Origin: Herbiconiux aconitum
Lineage (GTDB): Bacteria > Actinomycetota > Actinomycetes > Actinomycetales > Microbacteriaceae
Length of the DNA: 64,000 nucleotides
Assembly: GCF_024979235.1 (NCBI RefSeq)
Contig: NZ_JANLCM010000001.1
Coordinates: 124,001 to 188,000 of the forward strand
Direction of reading: 5' to 3'
The notes beneath the pieces are model-generated. The model saw only the letters and a list, made by a program, of their open reading frames with translations. It was not told the origin of the DNA and ran no database searches. Numbering within the stretch: position 1 is the stretch's first letter; each line of letters opens with the position of its first letter. A program made the translations under genes and the position numbers. Positions 18,133 through 27,325 of this stretch are shown here, in pieces.

Positions 18133-18240
18133 CGGGCCGCGCTCGACGCCCCAGGGTGAGCGCGCGGCCGCGTGAGCGACCGCACGCGAACATGTCGCCT
18201 CGCGCCGCAGCAGCGGCGGCGCGAGCAATAAGCGACGCGC
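18133..18240 (+). repeat. ACATGT-centred intergenic repeat, copy b
   Basis: Begins CGCGGGCCGCGCTC, then CCCAGGGTGAGCGCG, the core CGCGAACATGTCGC (ACATGT 18190-18195) and a hairpin tail CTCGCGCCGC / GCGGCGCGAG with perfect 10-bp arms. It points away from copy a, giving an inverted pair 288 bp apart. The rest of the island, to the LCP stop at 18316, shows no gene. Confidence 0.8.
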
Positions 18241-18315
18241 GACCGCAGGCCGCGCATCGCGGGAAGCGGCGAGGCGGTACCCCCATGTCCGCCCCGCAAA
18301 CGTCGTGGGCGAGAC

Positions 18316-19689
18316 TCAGCCCGCTGTATCGGTCGCCGTCGAGAGCACCAGGGCGCTCGCCACCGTCGAACGCACGGTGTCCCAGTCCGGGTCCTCCGGG
18401 TCGATGAGCGGCGGCGTCAGGTCGATGCGGTCGATCGGGAGATCCTTGGTCTTCAAGGCCAAGTCGATGAAGTACGACAGGGTCGACTGCGGGATGTCGG
18501 TCTGCACGACCTGGGTGCCCGCCTGCACGATGCCCTGGAACTTCGTCAGCACGTTCACCGGCTGGAACTGCTGCAGGATTGCCGTCTGCAGTTCGCCTTG
18601 GCGCTGCATCCGGTCGTAGTCGCTCGTGGTGTGTCGCGAGCGGGCGTACCAGAGGGCCGTGTAGCCGTTCATGTGCTGCTCGCCGGGCCAGATCCAGCCC
18701 TCGATCTCGTTGCCGTCTTCATCGCCGCCCATGGGCAGCGCCTCAGTGACGTTGATGTCGACACCGCCGAGCGCGTCGATGAGGTCGGAGAAGCCCTGCA
18801 TGTCGATCATCACGTAGTACTGGATGGTGATGCCGAGCGCACCCTCGATCGCATCCTTCGTGGCTTCGACGCCGGAGTTCGATCCCTCGGCCACGGCGTT
18901 CGGATACATGTCGGGGTCGAAGGCCATGACACGCGGGTAGAGGAAGCTGATCTGGCAGTCACTGCCGCAGTCGTAGCTGCCGTCGGGCGCGTAGTCGGTG
19001 CCGATCAGGGGCGAGTCGGCCACGAGCGGCACCTGCTCCAGGTTGCGGGGTACGCCGATCATGGTCGCCCGGCCGGTGTCGGCCTCGATCGACACCACGG
19101 TCATACTGTCGGGCCGCATCCCGTCGCGGTCAGGGCCGGCGTCACCGCCGAGAAGGAGGATGTTGTATCGCCCGTCGACCGGCGGCTCGGCCGCGGCCTG
19201 GGCCTGGAACACCGCGTTCAGACCGCTCTGAGCGACGTTGGCGTAGTAAGCACCCGCTGCCGCGCCGCCGGAGACCACGGCGAGGAGCACCACGGAGAAC
19301 AGCGCGAGCGCCGGCCGGGCTCGCGTGCCGACACGCACCAGGCGCACGAGTCGCAGCGTGTCGAGCGTCAGGATGACCCAGAGCACCGCGTAGGCCACGA
19401 GCACCACTTGCACGGCGCCGAGTGGGATCGGGTTGGTGGCGATCGAGAAGATGACCTGCGGCCAGATGAGGTAGATGACGATGCCGATGATCGCCATGAC
19501 CCACATCGCGAAGGTGAAGTAGAGGCCGAAGCGGCCGAGCTTGCGGCTGCCGGCGAGCACCTGCGCCGAACCGGGGATCAGGAAATTGAGCACCACGAGC
19601 CACCAGCCCCGCACGGTCATCGCCCTCGAAGAGGAGACGTCCGGGTAGCGGATCGGGCTGGCGGTGGAATTCGCGGTGGATGCGGTCAT
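18316..19689 (-). CDS. LytR-CpsA-Psr (LCP) family wall-polymer ligase
   Basis: A 457-residue membrane protein with several N-terminal membrane helices (to about residue 165), more than the single anchor usual for LCP proteins. The extracytoplasmic LCP domain follows: [49 protein letters not shown] and the catalytic-groove segment [20 protein letters not shown] enzymes transfer polyprenyl-pyrophosphate-linked glycopolymers to peptidoglycan, which suits the polysaccharide locus upstream. The ATG shares ATGA with the purE stop, so it is translated from the purK-purE message. Confidence 0.9.
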   Translation of the reverse strand: MTASTANSTASPIRYPDVSSSRAMTVRGWWLVVLNFLIPGSAQVLAGSRKLGRFGLYFTFAMWVMAIIGIVIYLIWPQVIFSIATNPIPLGAVQVVLVAYAVLWVILTLDTLRLVRLVRVGTRARPALALFSVVLLAVVSGGAAAGAYYANVAQSGLNAVFQAQAAAEPPVDGRYNILLLGGDAGPDRDGMRPDSMTVVSIEADTGRATMIGVPRNLEQVPLVADSPLIGTDYAPDGSYDCGSDCQISFLYPRVMAFDPDMYPNAVAEGSNSGVEATKDAIEGALGITIQYYVMIDMQGFSDLIDALGGVDINVTEALPMGGDEDGNEIEGWIWPGEQHMNGYTALWYARSRHTTSDYDRMQRQGELQTAILQQFQPVNVLTKFQGIVQAGTQVVQTDIPQSTLSYFIDLALKTKDLPIDRIDLTPPLIDPEDPDWDTVRSTVASALVLSTATDTAG

Positions 19690-20186
19690 AGGCGGGCTTG
19701 CAGGTCCGAGTTCTTGCGTTCGACGAGCTCGCTGAGCTCGGTGCGGTAGGTGGTCAGCTTCTCAGCAAGCCCATCATCCGAAGTCGACAGGATGCTGACA
19801 GCGATGAGCGCGGCGTTCTTCGCGCCGCCGATCGAGACGGTTGCGACCGGGATGCCGGCAGGCATCTGCACGATGGAGAGCAGAGAGTCGAGGCCATCGA
19901 GTCGCGAGAGCGGCACCGGAACCCCCACGACGGGAAGCGTGGTGACGGATGCCAGCATGCCCGGCAGGTGCGCCGCCCCGCCGGCCCCGGCGATGATCAC
20001 CTTGAGGCCGCGCTCACGGGCGGTCTTGCCGTAGGCGATCATCTTCTCGGGAGTGCGGTGCGCCGAGACGACCTGTACCTCGTAGGGCACGCCGAAGTCG
20101 GCGAGCACCTGCACGGCGTCGCTCATGACGGTGAAATCGGAATCCGACCCCATGACGACGCCCACGACGGGATTCTGTTCGGGCAT
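19686..20186 (-). CDS. purE: N5-carboxyaminoimidazole ribonucleotide mutase PurE
   Basis: Class I PurE of 166 residues, the usual size. It has [15 protein letters not shown], the active-site loop [25 protein letters not shown] and the [20 protein letters not shown] stretch. It rearranges N5-CAIR made by PurK to CAIR in purine synthesis. It starts 17 bases after purK and overlaps the LCP gene by 4 bases. Confidence 0.97.
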   Translation of the reverse strand: MPEQNPVVGVVMGSDSDFTVMSDAVQVLADFGVPYEVQVVSAHRTPEKMIAYGKTARERGLKVIIAGAGGAAHLPGMLASVTTLPVVGVPVPLSRLDGLDSLLSIVQMPAGIPVATVSIGGAKNAALIAVSILSTSDDGLAEKLTTYRTELSELVERKNSDLQARL

Positions 20187-20203
20187 GACCCTAACTGTAA
20201 ATG

Positions 20204-21340
20204 TCAGTCCTGGAAGAAGGCCGCAGCGGCACGCGCCTGGAACGCAACCTCGTCGAGCTCCTCGCCGCTCGCCGTGACGTGACCGATCTTGCGGCCCGGG
20301 CGGGGCGCTTTGCCGTAGAGGTGGATCTTCGCGGCAGGCTGGTCGGCCATCGCCAGGGTCGTCGCCTCGTCGAGCGTCTTCTCGGTGGGGCCGCCCAGGA
20401 TGTTCACCATCACCGACCACGGGTCGCGGTAGCCGGTCGCGCCGAACGGAAGGTCGAGCACCGCGCGGAGGTGCTGCTCGAACTGGCTGGTGGTGGAGCC
20501 GTCGATGGTCCAGTGACCGGTGTTGTGCGGACGCATGGCTAACTCGTTCACCAGGATGCGTTCATCCGTCGTCTCGAACAGCTCGACCGCGAGCACTCCT
20601 GTGACGCCGAGCTCCGCGGCGATCGTGGTGCCGATCTGGGCGGCCATCTCGGCCACCTTGCCGGCCGAACCGGGAGCAGGGGCTATGACCTCGGCGCAGA
20701 CACCGTCTCTCTGGATCGACTCGACGACGGGCCACAGCGTGATGTCGCCGCTCGGACGACGGGCGACGAGCTGGGAGAGTTCCCGGCGGAAGTCGACCAG
20801 CTCCTCGGCGAGCAACGCTCCCCCGCGGCCGTCTTCATCGAGGGCGAGGAACCACTCCTCCACCTGCGCGGCCGCCGAGACCACCCGCACGCCTTTGCCG
20901 TCGTAGCCTCCGCGTGCCGTCTTCACAACGGCCTGGCCGCCGTGTTCGGCGATGAAGGCGTCGAGCTGCTCGGCGTTCTCGACGCGAGCCCAGTCGGGCA
21001 TCGGGATGCCGAGCTCGCCGAGTCGTTCGCGCATCCGCAGTTTGTCCTGCGCGTACTGGAGGGCATCTGGGCCCGGGTGCACCTGCACGCCGTCGTCGAC
21101 GAGGGCACGGAGCACCGACTGCGGCACGTGCTCGTGGTCGAAGGTGAGCACGTCCACGCCGCGCGCGAAGGCCCGCACCGTCTCGAGGTCGGTGTAGTCG
21201 CCCACGGCGGTCGCCGCGAGAGAGGCCGACATCCCCTCGGTCTCGGCAAGCACCCGGATCTCGATGCCGAGCTCCACCGCAGGCGGAACCATCATCCGCG
21301 CCAACTGTCCGCCGCCCACAACGCCCACTACGAAAGTCAC
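20204..21340 (-). CDS. purK: N5-carboxyaminoimidazole ribonucleotide synthase PurK
   Basis: ATP-grasp enzyme of 378 residues making N5-CAIR from AIR, bicarbonate and ATP. It has [21 protein letters not shown] at the N-terminus, LTFDHEHVP, the ATP-grasp [12 protein letters not shown] and the ligand-binding [18 protein letters not shown] near 275. The start is a GTG at 21340. It heads the purK-purE-LCP message; its promoter lies in the repeat island upstream. Confidence 0.96.
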   Translation of the reverse strand: MTFVVGVVGGGQLARMMVPPAVELGIEIRVLAETEGMSASLAATAVGDYTDLETVRAFARGVDVLTFDHEHVPQSVLRALVDDGVQVHPGPDALQYAQDKLRMRERLGELGIPMPDWARVENAEQLDAFIAEHGGQAVVKTARGGYDGKGVRVVSAAAQVEEWFLALDEDGRGGALLAEELVDFRRELSQLVARRPSGDITLWPVVESIQRDGVCAEVIAPAPGSAGKVAEMAAQIGTTIAAELGVTGVLAVELFETTDERILVNELAMRPHNTGHWTIDGSTTSQFEQHLRAVLDLPFGATGYRDPWSVMVNILGGPTEKTLDEATTLAMADQPAAKIHLYGKAPRPGRKIGHVTASGEELDEVAFQARAAAAFFQD

Positions 21341-21375
21341 TGTTCTAGTTTACCGGCGGGGCCGTGCTTCGCGCG

Positions 21376-21485
21376 GCCTCGCCGGGCGTCGCCGGTCCCT
21401 GCCCGGCGCCGCGCGACATGTTCGCGTGCGGTAGCTTCGCGGCCGCGCGCTCACCCTGGGTCGTCGAGTAGGGCCTGTTGCGTTC
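21376..21485 (-). repeat. ACATGT-centred intergenic repeat, copy c (inverted)
   Basis: Minus-strand order: ACGCAACAGGCC head, CCCAGGGTGAG, GCGAACATGTCGC core (ACATGT 21416-21421), GGCGCCGGGCAGGGACCGG tail. Same subtype as copies a and g. It lies directly upstream of purK, so it may overlap the purK promoter or leader. It opens the 627-bp gene-free island 21341-21967. Confidence 0.8.
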
Positions 21486-21562
21486 GGTTTGGCGCGGCCA
21501 ATAGTCGGGCCGCCAAACGCGATGCGGCCTCTCAGATGCGGCCGTCGGGCCTCCTGTGTCGT

Positions 21563-21626
21563 TTCGGGAGGAGCAGCGCGCAAAGACTCTCGTATACGAC
21601 CCTCGTGCGAGTCCCCTCCTCCCGAA
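21563..21626. repeat. TTCGGGAGGAG hairpin, copy 1
   Basis: Perfect 11-bp arms TTCGGGAGGAG (21563-21573) and CTCCTCCCGAA (21616-21626) around a 42-base interior that contains a smaller GACTC/GAGTC repeat. It lies between repeat copies c and d. After it, 21630-21810 holds degenerate GGACGGAAGAAGGACGCCGG-type direct repeats with no recognisable gene. A related hairpin is at 54270-54333. Confidence 0.75.
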
Positions 21627-21816
21627 CCGGAGGACAGGCGGGAGGCCGGGGTACGGAGGCCGGACGCCGGGTGCGGGCGCGGGGGGGCCAGAGGACGGAA
21701 GAAGGACGCCGGGTGCGGGGGCCAGAGGACGGAAGAATGACGCCGGAGGACGCACGCCTCAGCACGGAGGCATGGGGCCGGCGGACGAAGGCCGAAGGCA
21801 ACGAGACCGAAGGCCG

Positions 21817-21955
21817 CGGGCCGCGCTCAGCCAGCCCAGGGTGAGCGCGAGGCCGCGAAGCGACCTCACGCGAACATGTCGCCTCGCGCCGCAGCAGCGG
21901 CGGCGCGAGCAATAAGGGCCCGCCCAGCCGAAGGCCGGGCGAGCCCGAAGGGCGG
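21817..21955 (+). repeat. ACATGT-centred intergenic repeat, copy d with terminator-like tail
   Basis: CCGCGGGCCGCGCTC head, CCCAGGGTGAGCGCG, core CGCGAACATGTCGC (ACATGT 21874-21879) and the CTCGCGCCGC/GCGGCGCGAG hairpin, followed by GGGCCCGCCCAGCC / GGCCGGGCGAGCCC around 21917-21948. That last hairpin reappears inverted after the carboxylase alpha gene (38782-38812). Outward partner of copy c, 458 bp away. Confidence 0.8.
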
Positions 21956-21967
21956 CGGGCCGGTACC

Positions 21968-22708
21968 CTACTGCAACGGCAGATGCGACGGCGGGGTGGG
22001 GTGCTCCGTGAGATCACCCAACAGGTCGGCCACGAGCCGCGCCGACGGCACGTCGCGGAGCACAAGGGTGAGATCCGGCCCCGCCACCACCCGCACATCG
22101 CCCGACGCGAATGCGGCCTGGAGCGGGGTGCGGCGGAGGCGCACATCCGTCACCCGCGCGAGGTAGACATCCTGTCGCTGACGAACCAGGATGCCGCGTC
22201 GCGCGATGATGCGACGCGTGGTGACGGTGTAGCGGTGGCCGAGCCACGCCAGGAAAGGCAGGAGAGTGACGAAGAAGACGAGGGCGCAGGCGACGGCTAG
22301 AGCGGTCCAGTTCTGCCACTCCTCGGGGAAGCGGCCGCCGAAGTAGCCGAAGGCGGTGACGGTGGCGAAGAGCACCAGAACCGAGAGGGTGAGACGGCGG
22401 GCGTGCGGACGGGTGCGCAGCAGCACGACCTCGGGCGCCGTCGGACGCAGCGGCTCGACCGAGGTGGTGTAGCCGGGGTCGACGTTCGCCGCACCCCAGC
22501 CGAATCGCTCGGTCGCGGCCGGGTCGTTGCGCGACGGCGTCGCTCCCGGCGGGTAGGTGCCGTCACCGTGCCCCGGCTTGTCGCCGCGCCGAGCGCCCTG
22601 CGGCGATCGCGACGACCCGGGCTGGGTTGCGGAAAGCACGGGGCCCGGCCCGCGCACGACGGAGGTGAAGGAGTCCGTCTCGTCGGTGCGCCTGGCCATA
22701 CGCCCCAT
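21968..22708 (-). CDS. Membrane protein with bacterial PH-like domain
   Basis: A 246-residue protein. Residues 1-100 are polar and probably disordered. Two membrane helices follow (LTLSVLVLFATVTAFGYFGG; WTALAVACALVFFVTLLPFL), then a domain with YTVTTRRIIARRGILVRQRQDVYLARVTDVRLRR, the pattern of bacterial PH (bPH2, YdbT-type) domains. Function unknown; related actinobacterial proteins are often linked to membrane stress. Its stop is 259 bp past repeat copy c's partner hairpin and its start lies two bases from the birA stop, so it is probably cotranscribed after birA. Confidence 0.75.
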   Translation of the reverse strand: MGRMARRTDETDSFTSVVRGPGPVLSATQPGSSRSPQGARRGDKPGHGDGTYPPGATPSRNDPAATERFGWGAANVDPGYTTSVEPLRPTAPEVVLLRTRPHARRLTLSVLVLFATVTAFGYFGGRFPEEWQNWTALAVACALVFFVTLLPFLAWLGHRYTVTTRRIIARRGILVRQRQDVYLARVTDVRLRRTPLQAAFASGDVRVVAGPDLTLVLRDVPSARLVADLLGDLTEHPTPPSHLPLQ

Positions 22709-22710
22709 TC

Positions 22711-23592
22711 TTACCGCGTTTCGCCGTTTAGCCCGTCGTCGTGCCGGAGATGCGTCACATCGCCTGCCGAGACCACGAGCGGCGAACCGCCTTCGGAGTC
22801 GTCGACGATGAGTCGTCCCGTCTCGTCGACGCCCCGGGCGACCCCCGTACGGAACACCCCGCCGGGAAGCTCGACGCGCACCGCGCGGCCGATCGTTCCG
22901 GTGATCCGCGTCACGTCATCGAGCAGGCCGCTCGCCACCGGGTCGCCGTCGTGCTCCAGCCAGCGCTCGTAGAGCATGCCGAAGTCGCGCAGGTAGCCGG
23001 CCATCACGGCATCGGGCGACGGATGCTCCACCCCGGCCACCAGCAACGACGTCGACGTCGGCGTCGGCAGCTCCGAGGCGGTGAGCGTGAGGTTCACGCC
23101 CGCGCCGATCACGAGACCCTGCCCGGTCGACAGCAGCTCGCCGAGAATGCCCGACACCTTCTTCTCGCCGATCAGCACGTCGTTCGGCCACTTCAGGCTC
23201 ACGGTCTCGCGGGCGAGCCTGTGGGCGGTGTGGATGCGCGCGGTCTGCACCAGGCCCGTCACCACGCGGGCCATCGCCACCCCCGCGAGCAGCGGCAGCA
23301 TCCCGTAGCGGTCGACCGGCACGAGGTCTCCGGATGCGCCGCGCGGCCGCAGCAGCACCGAGATCGCGAGTGCGCGGCCGGGAGGCGCGGTCCAGACGCG
23401 GCCGAGGCGCCCGCGGCCCGACACCTGGTTGTCGGTGGCGACCACGGCGAGATCCGGCCACTCCGAGGCCGACGGACCGGTGGCCGCCTGCACGAGCACA
23501 TCGTTCGTGGAGCCCACCTGCGCCATCCACTCCAGCCGGGGTGCGACGGCACGGGACAGCGGCAGGGCGGGCGGCGACGCAGGCTTTTCCAT
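22711..23592 (-). CDS. birA: Biotin-[acetyl-CoA-carboxylase] ligase BirA
   Basis: A 293-residue biotin protein ligase with no N-terminal DNA-binding helix-turn-helix, so a ligase rather than a repressor. It has the active-site signature DNQVSGRGRLGRVWTAPPG, SLKWPNDVLIGEKKVSGIL and GLVIGAGVNLT, then the C-terminal SH3-like GRAVRVELPGG. It would biotinylate the BCCP domain of the alpha chain at 36968-38761. It diverges from the carboxylase beta gene. Confidence 0.95.
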   Translation of the reverse strand: MEKPASPPALPLSRAVAPRLEWMAQVGSTNDVLVQAATGPSASEWPDLAVVATDNQVSGRGRLGRVWTAPPGRALAISVLLRPRGASGDLVPVDRYGMLPLLAGVAMARVVTGLVQTARIHTAHRLARETVSLKWPNDVLIGEKKVSGILGELLSTGQGLVIGAGVNLTLTASELPTPTSTSLLVAGVEHPSPDAVMAGYLRDFGMLYERWLEHDGDPVASGLLDDVTRITGTIGRAVRVELPGGVFRTGVARGVDETGRLIVDDSEGGSPLVVSAGDVTHLRHDDGLNGETR

Positions 23593-23699
23593 GCGGCCAA
23601 GCTACCGGACGGCGGCTCAGCGGCCCACAAGCTCACCGACCGCATTTGTAGGGTTTCGTCAACGGGAAGCGCTGAGGGCTGGCCGGTAGAGTGAACGGC

Positions 23700-25301
23700 G
23701 TGACCGAAGATCTGACCCCCCAGCCCGACTTGTACACGACGGCGGGCAAGCTGGCCGACCTCAAGAACCGCTATCACGAGGCCGTGACGGCATCGGGCGA
23801 AGCCGCCATCGAGAAGCAGCACAAGCGCGGCAAGAAGACCGCTCGCGAGCGCATCGAGCAGCTGCTCGACCACGGCTCCTTCGTCGAGATCGACGAGTTC
23901 GTGCGCCACCGCACCCACGCCTTCGGCATGGAGAAGTCGCGCCCCTACGGCGATGCCGTGGTCACCGGCACCGGCACCATCCACGGCCGGCAGGTGGCGG
24001 TCTACGCGCAGGACTTCACCATCTTCGGCGGCTCGCTCGGCGAGGTCGCCGGCGAGAAGATCATCAAGGTGATGGACCTCGCGCTGAAGACCGGCGTGCC
24101 CATCATCGGCATGCTCGACTCCGGTGGCGCCCGCATTCAGGAAGGCGTCGTGGCGCTCGGCAAGTACGGCGAGATCTTCCGCCGCAACACGGCAGCATCC
24201 GGCGTCATCCCGCAGATCTCCATCATCATGGGCCCGGCGGCCGGCGGCGCGGTGTACTCCCCCGCGCTCACCGACTTCGTGATCATGGTCGACAAGACCT
24301 CGCAGATGTTCGTCACGGGCCCGGATGTCATCAAGACCGTCACCGGCGAAGACGTCGGCATGGAGGAGCTCGGCGGCGCGCTCACCCACAACAAGATCTC
24401 GGGCGTCTCGCACTTCCTGGCGTCGGATGAAGACGACGCCCTCGACTACGCCCGCGCCCTGCTCAGCTATCTGCCCGACAACAACCTCGCCGAGCTGCCG
24501 GTCTACGACTCGGTTGCCGAGCTCGAGATCACGGATGCCGACCGCAAGCTGAACACCATCGTGCCCGACAGCCCGAACCAGCCCTACGACGTGCACACCG
24601 TGATCGAACACCTCGTCGACGACGGCGAGTTCCTCGAGACACAGCCCCTCTACGCACCCAACATCGTGGTGGGCTTCGCGCGCATCGAGGGCCGCTCGAT
24701 CGGCATCGTGGCCAACCAGCCGAACGCCATGGCCGGCACCCTCAACATCGAGGCCGGTGAGAAGGCCGCCCGCTTCGTGCGGTTCTGCGACGCGTTCTCG
24801 ATCCCGATCCTCACCCTCGTCGACGTGCCCGGCTACCTGCCCGGCACCGACCAGGAGTGGACGGGCGTCATCCGCCGCGGCGCCAAGCTGCTCTACGCCT
24901 ACGCCGAGGCCACCGTGCCGCTCGTGACCGTCATCCTGCGCAAGGCCTACGGCGGGGCGTACATCGTGATGGGGTCGAAGCAGCTGGGCGCCGACATGAA
25001 CCTCGCCTGGCCCACCGCAGAGATCGCGGTGATGGGCGGGCAAGGCGCGGTGAACATCCTGTACCGCGGCGAGATCAAGCGCGCCGAGGAGGCGGGCGAG
25101 GATGTCGCGGCCGTGCGCACCAAGCTCGCGAACGAGTACACGTACAACGTGGCGTCGCCGTTCTTGGCGGCGGAGCGTGGCGAGCTCGACGGCGTGATCG
25201 AGCCGGCAGCCACCCGGGTCGCTGTCACGAAGGCCCTCCGTGCGCTGAAGACCAAGCGCGCTTCGCTGCCTCCGAAGAAGCACGGGAACATTCCGCTCTG
25301 A
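23700..25301 (+). CDS. Acyl-CoA carboxylase beta (carboxyltransferase) subunit
   Basis: A 533-residue AccD5/PccB-type carboxyltransferase that moves the carboxyl from carboxybiotin to an acyl-CoA (acetyl or propionyl). The N-terminal half has [34 protein letters not shown] and [17 protein letters not shown] (oxyanion-hole glycines); the C-terminal half has [28 protein letters not shown] and [12 protein letters not shown]. The GTG at 23700 is chosen; a GTG at 23691 in frame adds three residues. Neither has a strong ribosome binding site. It shares a divergent promoter region with birA. Confidence 0.95.
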   Translation: MTEDLTPQPDLYTTAGKLADLKNRYHEAVTASGEAAIEKQHKRGKKTARERIEQLLDHGSFVEIDEFVRHRTHAFGMEKSRPYGDAVVTGTGTIHGRQVAVYAQDFTIFGGSLGEVAGEKIIKVMDLALKTGVPIIGMLDSGGARIQEGVVALGKYGEIFRRNTAASGVIPQISIIMGPAAGGAVYSPALTDFVIMVDKTSQMFVTGPDVIKTVTGEDVGMEELGGALTHNKISGVSHFLASDEDDALDYARALLSYLPDNNLAELPVYDSVAELEITDADRKLNTIVPDSPNQPYDVHTVIEHLVDDGEFLETQPLYAPNIVVGFARIEGRSIGIVANQPNAMAGTLNIEAGEKAARFVRFCDAFSIPILTLVDVPGYLPGTDQEWTGVIRRGAKLLYAYAEATVPLVTVILRKAYGGAYIVMGSKQLGADMNLAWPTAEIAVMGGQGAVNILYRGEIKRAEEAGEDVAAVRTKLANEYTYNVASPFLAAERGELDGVIEPAATRVAVTKALRALKTKRASLPPKKHGNIPL

Positions 25302-25311
25302 TCTGGGCGGG

Positions 25312-25398
25312 GAATGAGGGGGTGGATGTTCGCACTCCCGCCTAAGGGTTGAGCGGAGCTCAAAGGCGGCGGGAGCACGAACATCCACCCCCTCATTC
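25312..25398. repeat. Long hairpin with conserved core, copy 1
   Basis: Arms 25312-25332 and 25378-25398 are perfectly complementary over 21 bp (one arm starts GAATGAGGGGGTGGATG). The 45-base interior contains CTCCCGCC/GGCGGGAG and a TTGAGCGGAGCTCAA centre. It follows the carboxylase beta stop by 10 bases, so it can act as a terminator. It precedes the M1 peptidase, whose other side carries copy 2. Confidence 0.85.
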
Positions 25399-25490
25399 GC
25401 GCTGTTGGCGAGACGCAGGTCGTAGGCGTAGCGGCACGGGCGGATGCGCCGATAGAGTCTCCCCACCGCCCCAAGCCCAAGGAGACCACT

Positions 25491-27212
25491 GTGCCGACCT
25501 GCGAGCTCGCCGCCACCGGAATGGAAACGGGGCTGCTGCTGCCGGCCGCCGCCATCGCTTTGCTCGGCATCGGGGTGGGAACCGCCGCTGTGCTGACTCG
25601 CAAAGGCAAACGCCGCGCCGCCCTGCTAGGGGTGGTGCCGGTGATCGTGGCCGGTCTCGTGGTGACCGGAACTCCTGCTCCGTCGTTCGCGAACGCGGGC
25701 TCCGGATGCGTGGCCGAGGCCCCGGCAGGAGGCGGCGTTCCCGTCGTGCCCCCGGTCACCCCGCCCGCCACCGAGTTCACGGCCGGCGCCGTGGGCATCG
25801 GCGACCCCTACTTCCCGCTCGACGGCAACGGCGGGTACGACGTGGGCGATTACGACCTCGACCTCGCCTACGACCCCACGACGGGGTCGATCACTGGCAC
25901 CGCTACGATCACAGCCACCGCCACGCAGAACCTCTCGGCCTTCAACCTCGACCTCGACGGGCTCGCCGTCTCGTCGGTCGCGGTCGACGGCGCGCCCGCC
26001 ACCTGGACGTCGGCGAGCACCCCGATCAGCATCGTCACCGGTCAGCCCCTGGTGCCCGGCAGCGGCGACGGCGAGGCGACTCCGCCGCGCACCGAGGTCA
26101 CCGTGACGCCGCCCGCCGGCATCCCGAGCGGCCTGCCGTTCACCACGGTCGTGGAATACGGCGGCGTGCCGACCACCATCGACGACGCCTACGGCATCTC
26201 CGGCGTCTTCCACCAGGCAGACGGCGGCGCCCTGATCGTCGGGCAGCCGCGAGTCGCGGCGACCTGGTTCCCGGCCAGCGATCACCCGGCCGACAAGGCC
26301 ACTCTCACGGTCACGATGTCGGCGCCGAGCGAATTCACCGTGGTCGGCAACGGCCACCTGGTCTCGCAGACCCCGGTCGGTGCGAACACGGAATGGACCT
26401 GGCGCTCCGACCAGCCGATGGCCCCCTACCTCGCCACCGCCTCCATCGGCGACTACGAGCTCACCTCCTTCAGTCAGGACGGCATCGACTACTGGAACGC
26501 GATCGACGAGGATCTCTACGACATCCCCGCCGACGACGACGACCCCACCGGCCCCAGCGCCGGCGAAGCAGCGGCGTCGATTTTCGCTGACGAGCCCGAG
26601 GTCATCGACTTCCTCTCCAGCGTCTTCGGCCCCTACCCCTTCACCGAGGCCGGCGGTATCGCCGCCGACCAGCCCGACCTCCAGTTCGCCCTCGAGAACC
26701 AGACCCGCCCGATTTACGGAGCCTGGGCCTTCAGCAGCCTCGACGACCCGAGCGTCGTCGTTCACGAGCTGGCCCACCAGTGGTATGGCGACAGCCTCGC
26801 CATGCACCGCTGGAGCGACATCTGGCTCAACGAGGGCTTCGCCACCTACGCCGAGTGGCTCTGGGCCGAGCACGACGGCGGAGACACCCCGGCGGTGCAG
26901 GCTCAAGCAATCTATGACGGCATCCAGGCCGACGACGAGTTCTGGACTGTCGAGGTCGCCGATCCCGGTTCGGCGAACATCTTCGCCGACGCCACCTACG
27001 ACCGAGGTGCGATGACCTTACAAGCCCTCCGCAACGCCGTCGGCGACGACGCGTTCTTCGCAATCATCCAGGGCTGGGCCGCTGAGAACGCCGGCGGCAA
27101 CGTCAGCACCGACCAGTTCATCGCCTACGCCGAGCAGGTCTCAGGCCAAGACCTCACGGCCCTCTTCGACACCTGGATCTACTCCACAGGCAAGCCCCCG
27201 GTCGCCCCGTAA
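25491..27212 (+). CDS. Secreted M1-family aminopeptidase with N-terminal LAATG sorting-like segment
   Basis: A 573-residue zinc peptidase. The catalytic region is complete: H425-E-L-A-H429 (HELAHQWYG) and E448 in NEGF; the usual GxMEN exopeptidase loop is QFALENQT at 397-405, as in secreted members. The N-terminus is odd: LAATG at 6-10, a hydrophobic stretch 15-35, RKGKRR at 37-42, then a second hydrophobic segment ending PAPSFANA. The first part has the order of a sortase (LAxTG) signal, but at the wrong end; the second resembles a signal peptide. GTG start with AAGGAGA about six bases upstream. Flanked by two copies of one hairpin element. Confidence 0.88.
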   Translation: MPTCELAATGMETGLLLPAAAIALLGIGVGTAAVLTRKGKRRAALLGVVPVIVAGLVVTGTPAPSFANAGSGCVAEAPAGGGVPVVPPVTPPATEFTAGAVGIGDPYFPLDGNGGYDVGDYDLDLAYDPTTGSITGTATITATATQNLSAFNLDLDGLAVSSVAVDGAPATWTSASTPISIVTGQPLVPGSGDGEATPPRTEVTVTPPAGIPSGLPFTTVVEYGGVPTTIDDAYGISGVFHQADGGALIVGQPRVAATWFPASDHPADKATLTVTMSAPSEFTVVGNGHLVSQTPVGANTEWTWRSDQPMAPYLATASIGDYELTSFSQDGIDYWNAIDEDLYDIPADDDDPTGPSAGEAAASIFADEPEVIDFLSSVFGPYPFTEAGGIAADQPDLQFALENQTRPIYGAWAFSSLDDPSVVVHELAHQWYGDSLAMHRWSDIWLNEGFATYAEWLWAEHDGGDTPAVQAQAIYDGIQADDEFWTVEVADPGSANIFADATYDRGAMTLQALRNAVGDDAFFAIIQGWAAENAGGNVSTDQFIAYAEQVSGQDLTALFDTWIYSTGKPPVAP

Positions 27213-27216
27213 AGGA

Positions 27217-27307
27217 GGCGAACGAGGGGTGGGTATTCGTGCTCCCGCCGCCTTTGAGCTCCGCTCAACCCCTAGGCGGGAGTGCGAATACCCACCCCTC
27301 GTTCGCC
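27217..27307. repeat. Long hairpin with conserved core, copy 2 (inverted)
   Basis: Perfect 23-bp arms 27217-27239 and 27285-27307 (starting GGCGAACGAGGGGTGGG). The 45-base interior matches the reverse complement of the copy 1 interior at 44 of 45 positions by eye. It begins four bases after the peptidase stop and lies between convergent genes (peptidase and galE), a natural bidirectional terminator position. Confidence 0.85.
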
Positions 27308-27325
27308 GTTCACGGCAGAGTCACG

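Noticed and set aside
17839..18315. Insertion sequence with terminal inverted repeats
   Set aside because: The inverted ACATGT repeats do not enclose a transposase and no target duplication is visible; the islands are too small and lack coding capacity.
20187..21400. Purine riboswitch upstream of purK
   Set aside because: The upstream gap is occupied by the repeat element and I see no purine aptamer pattern.
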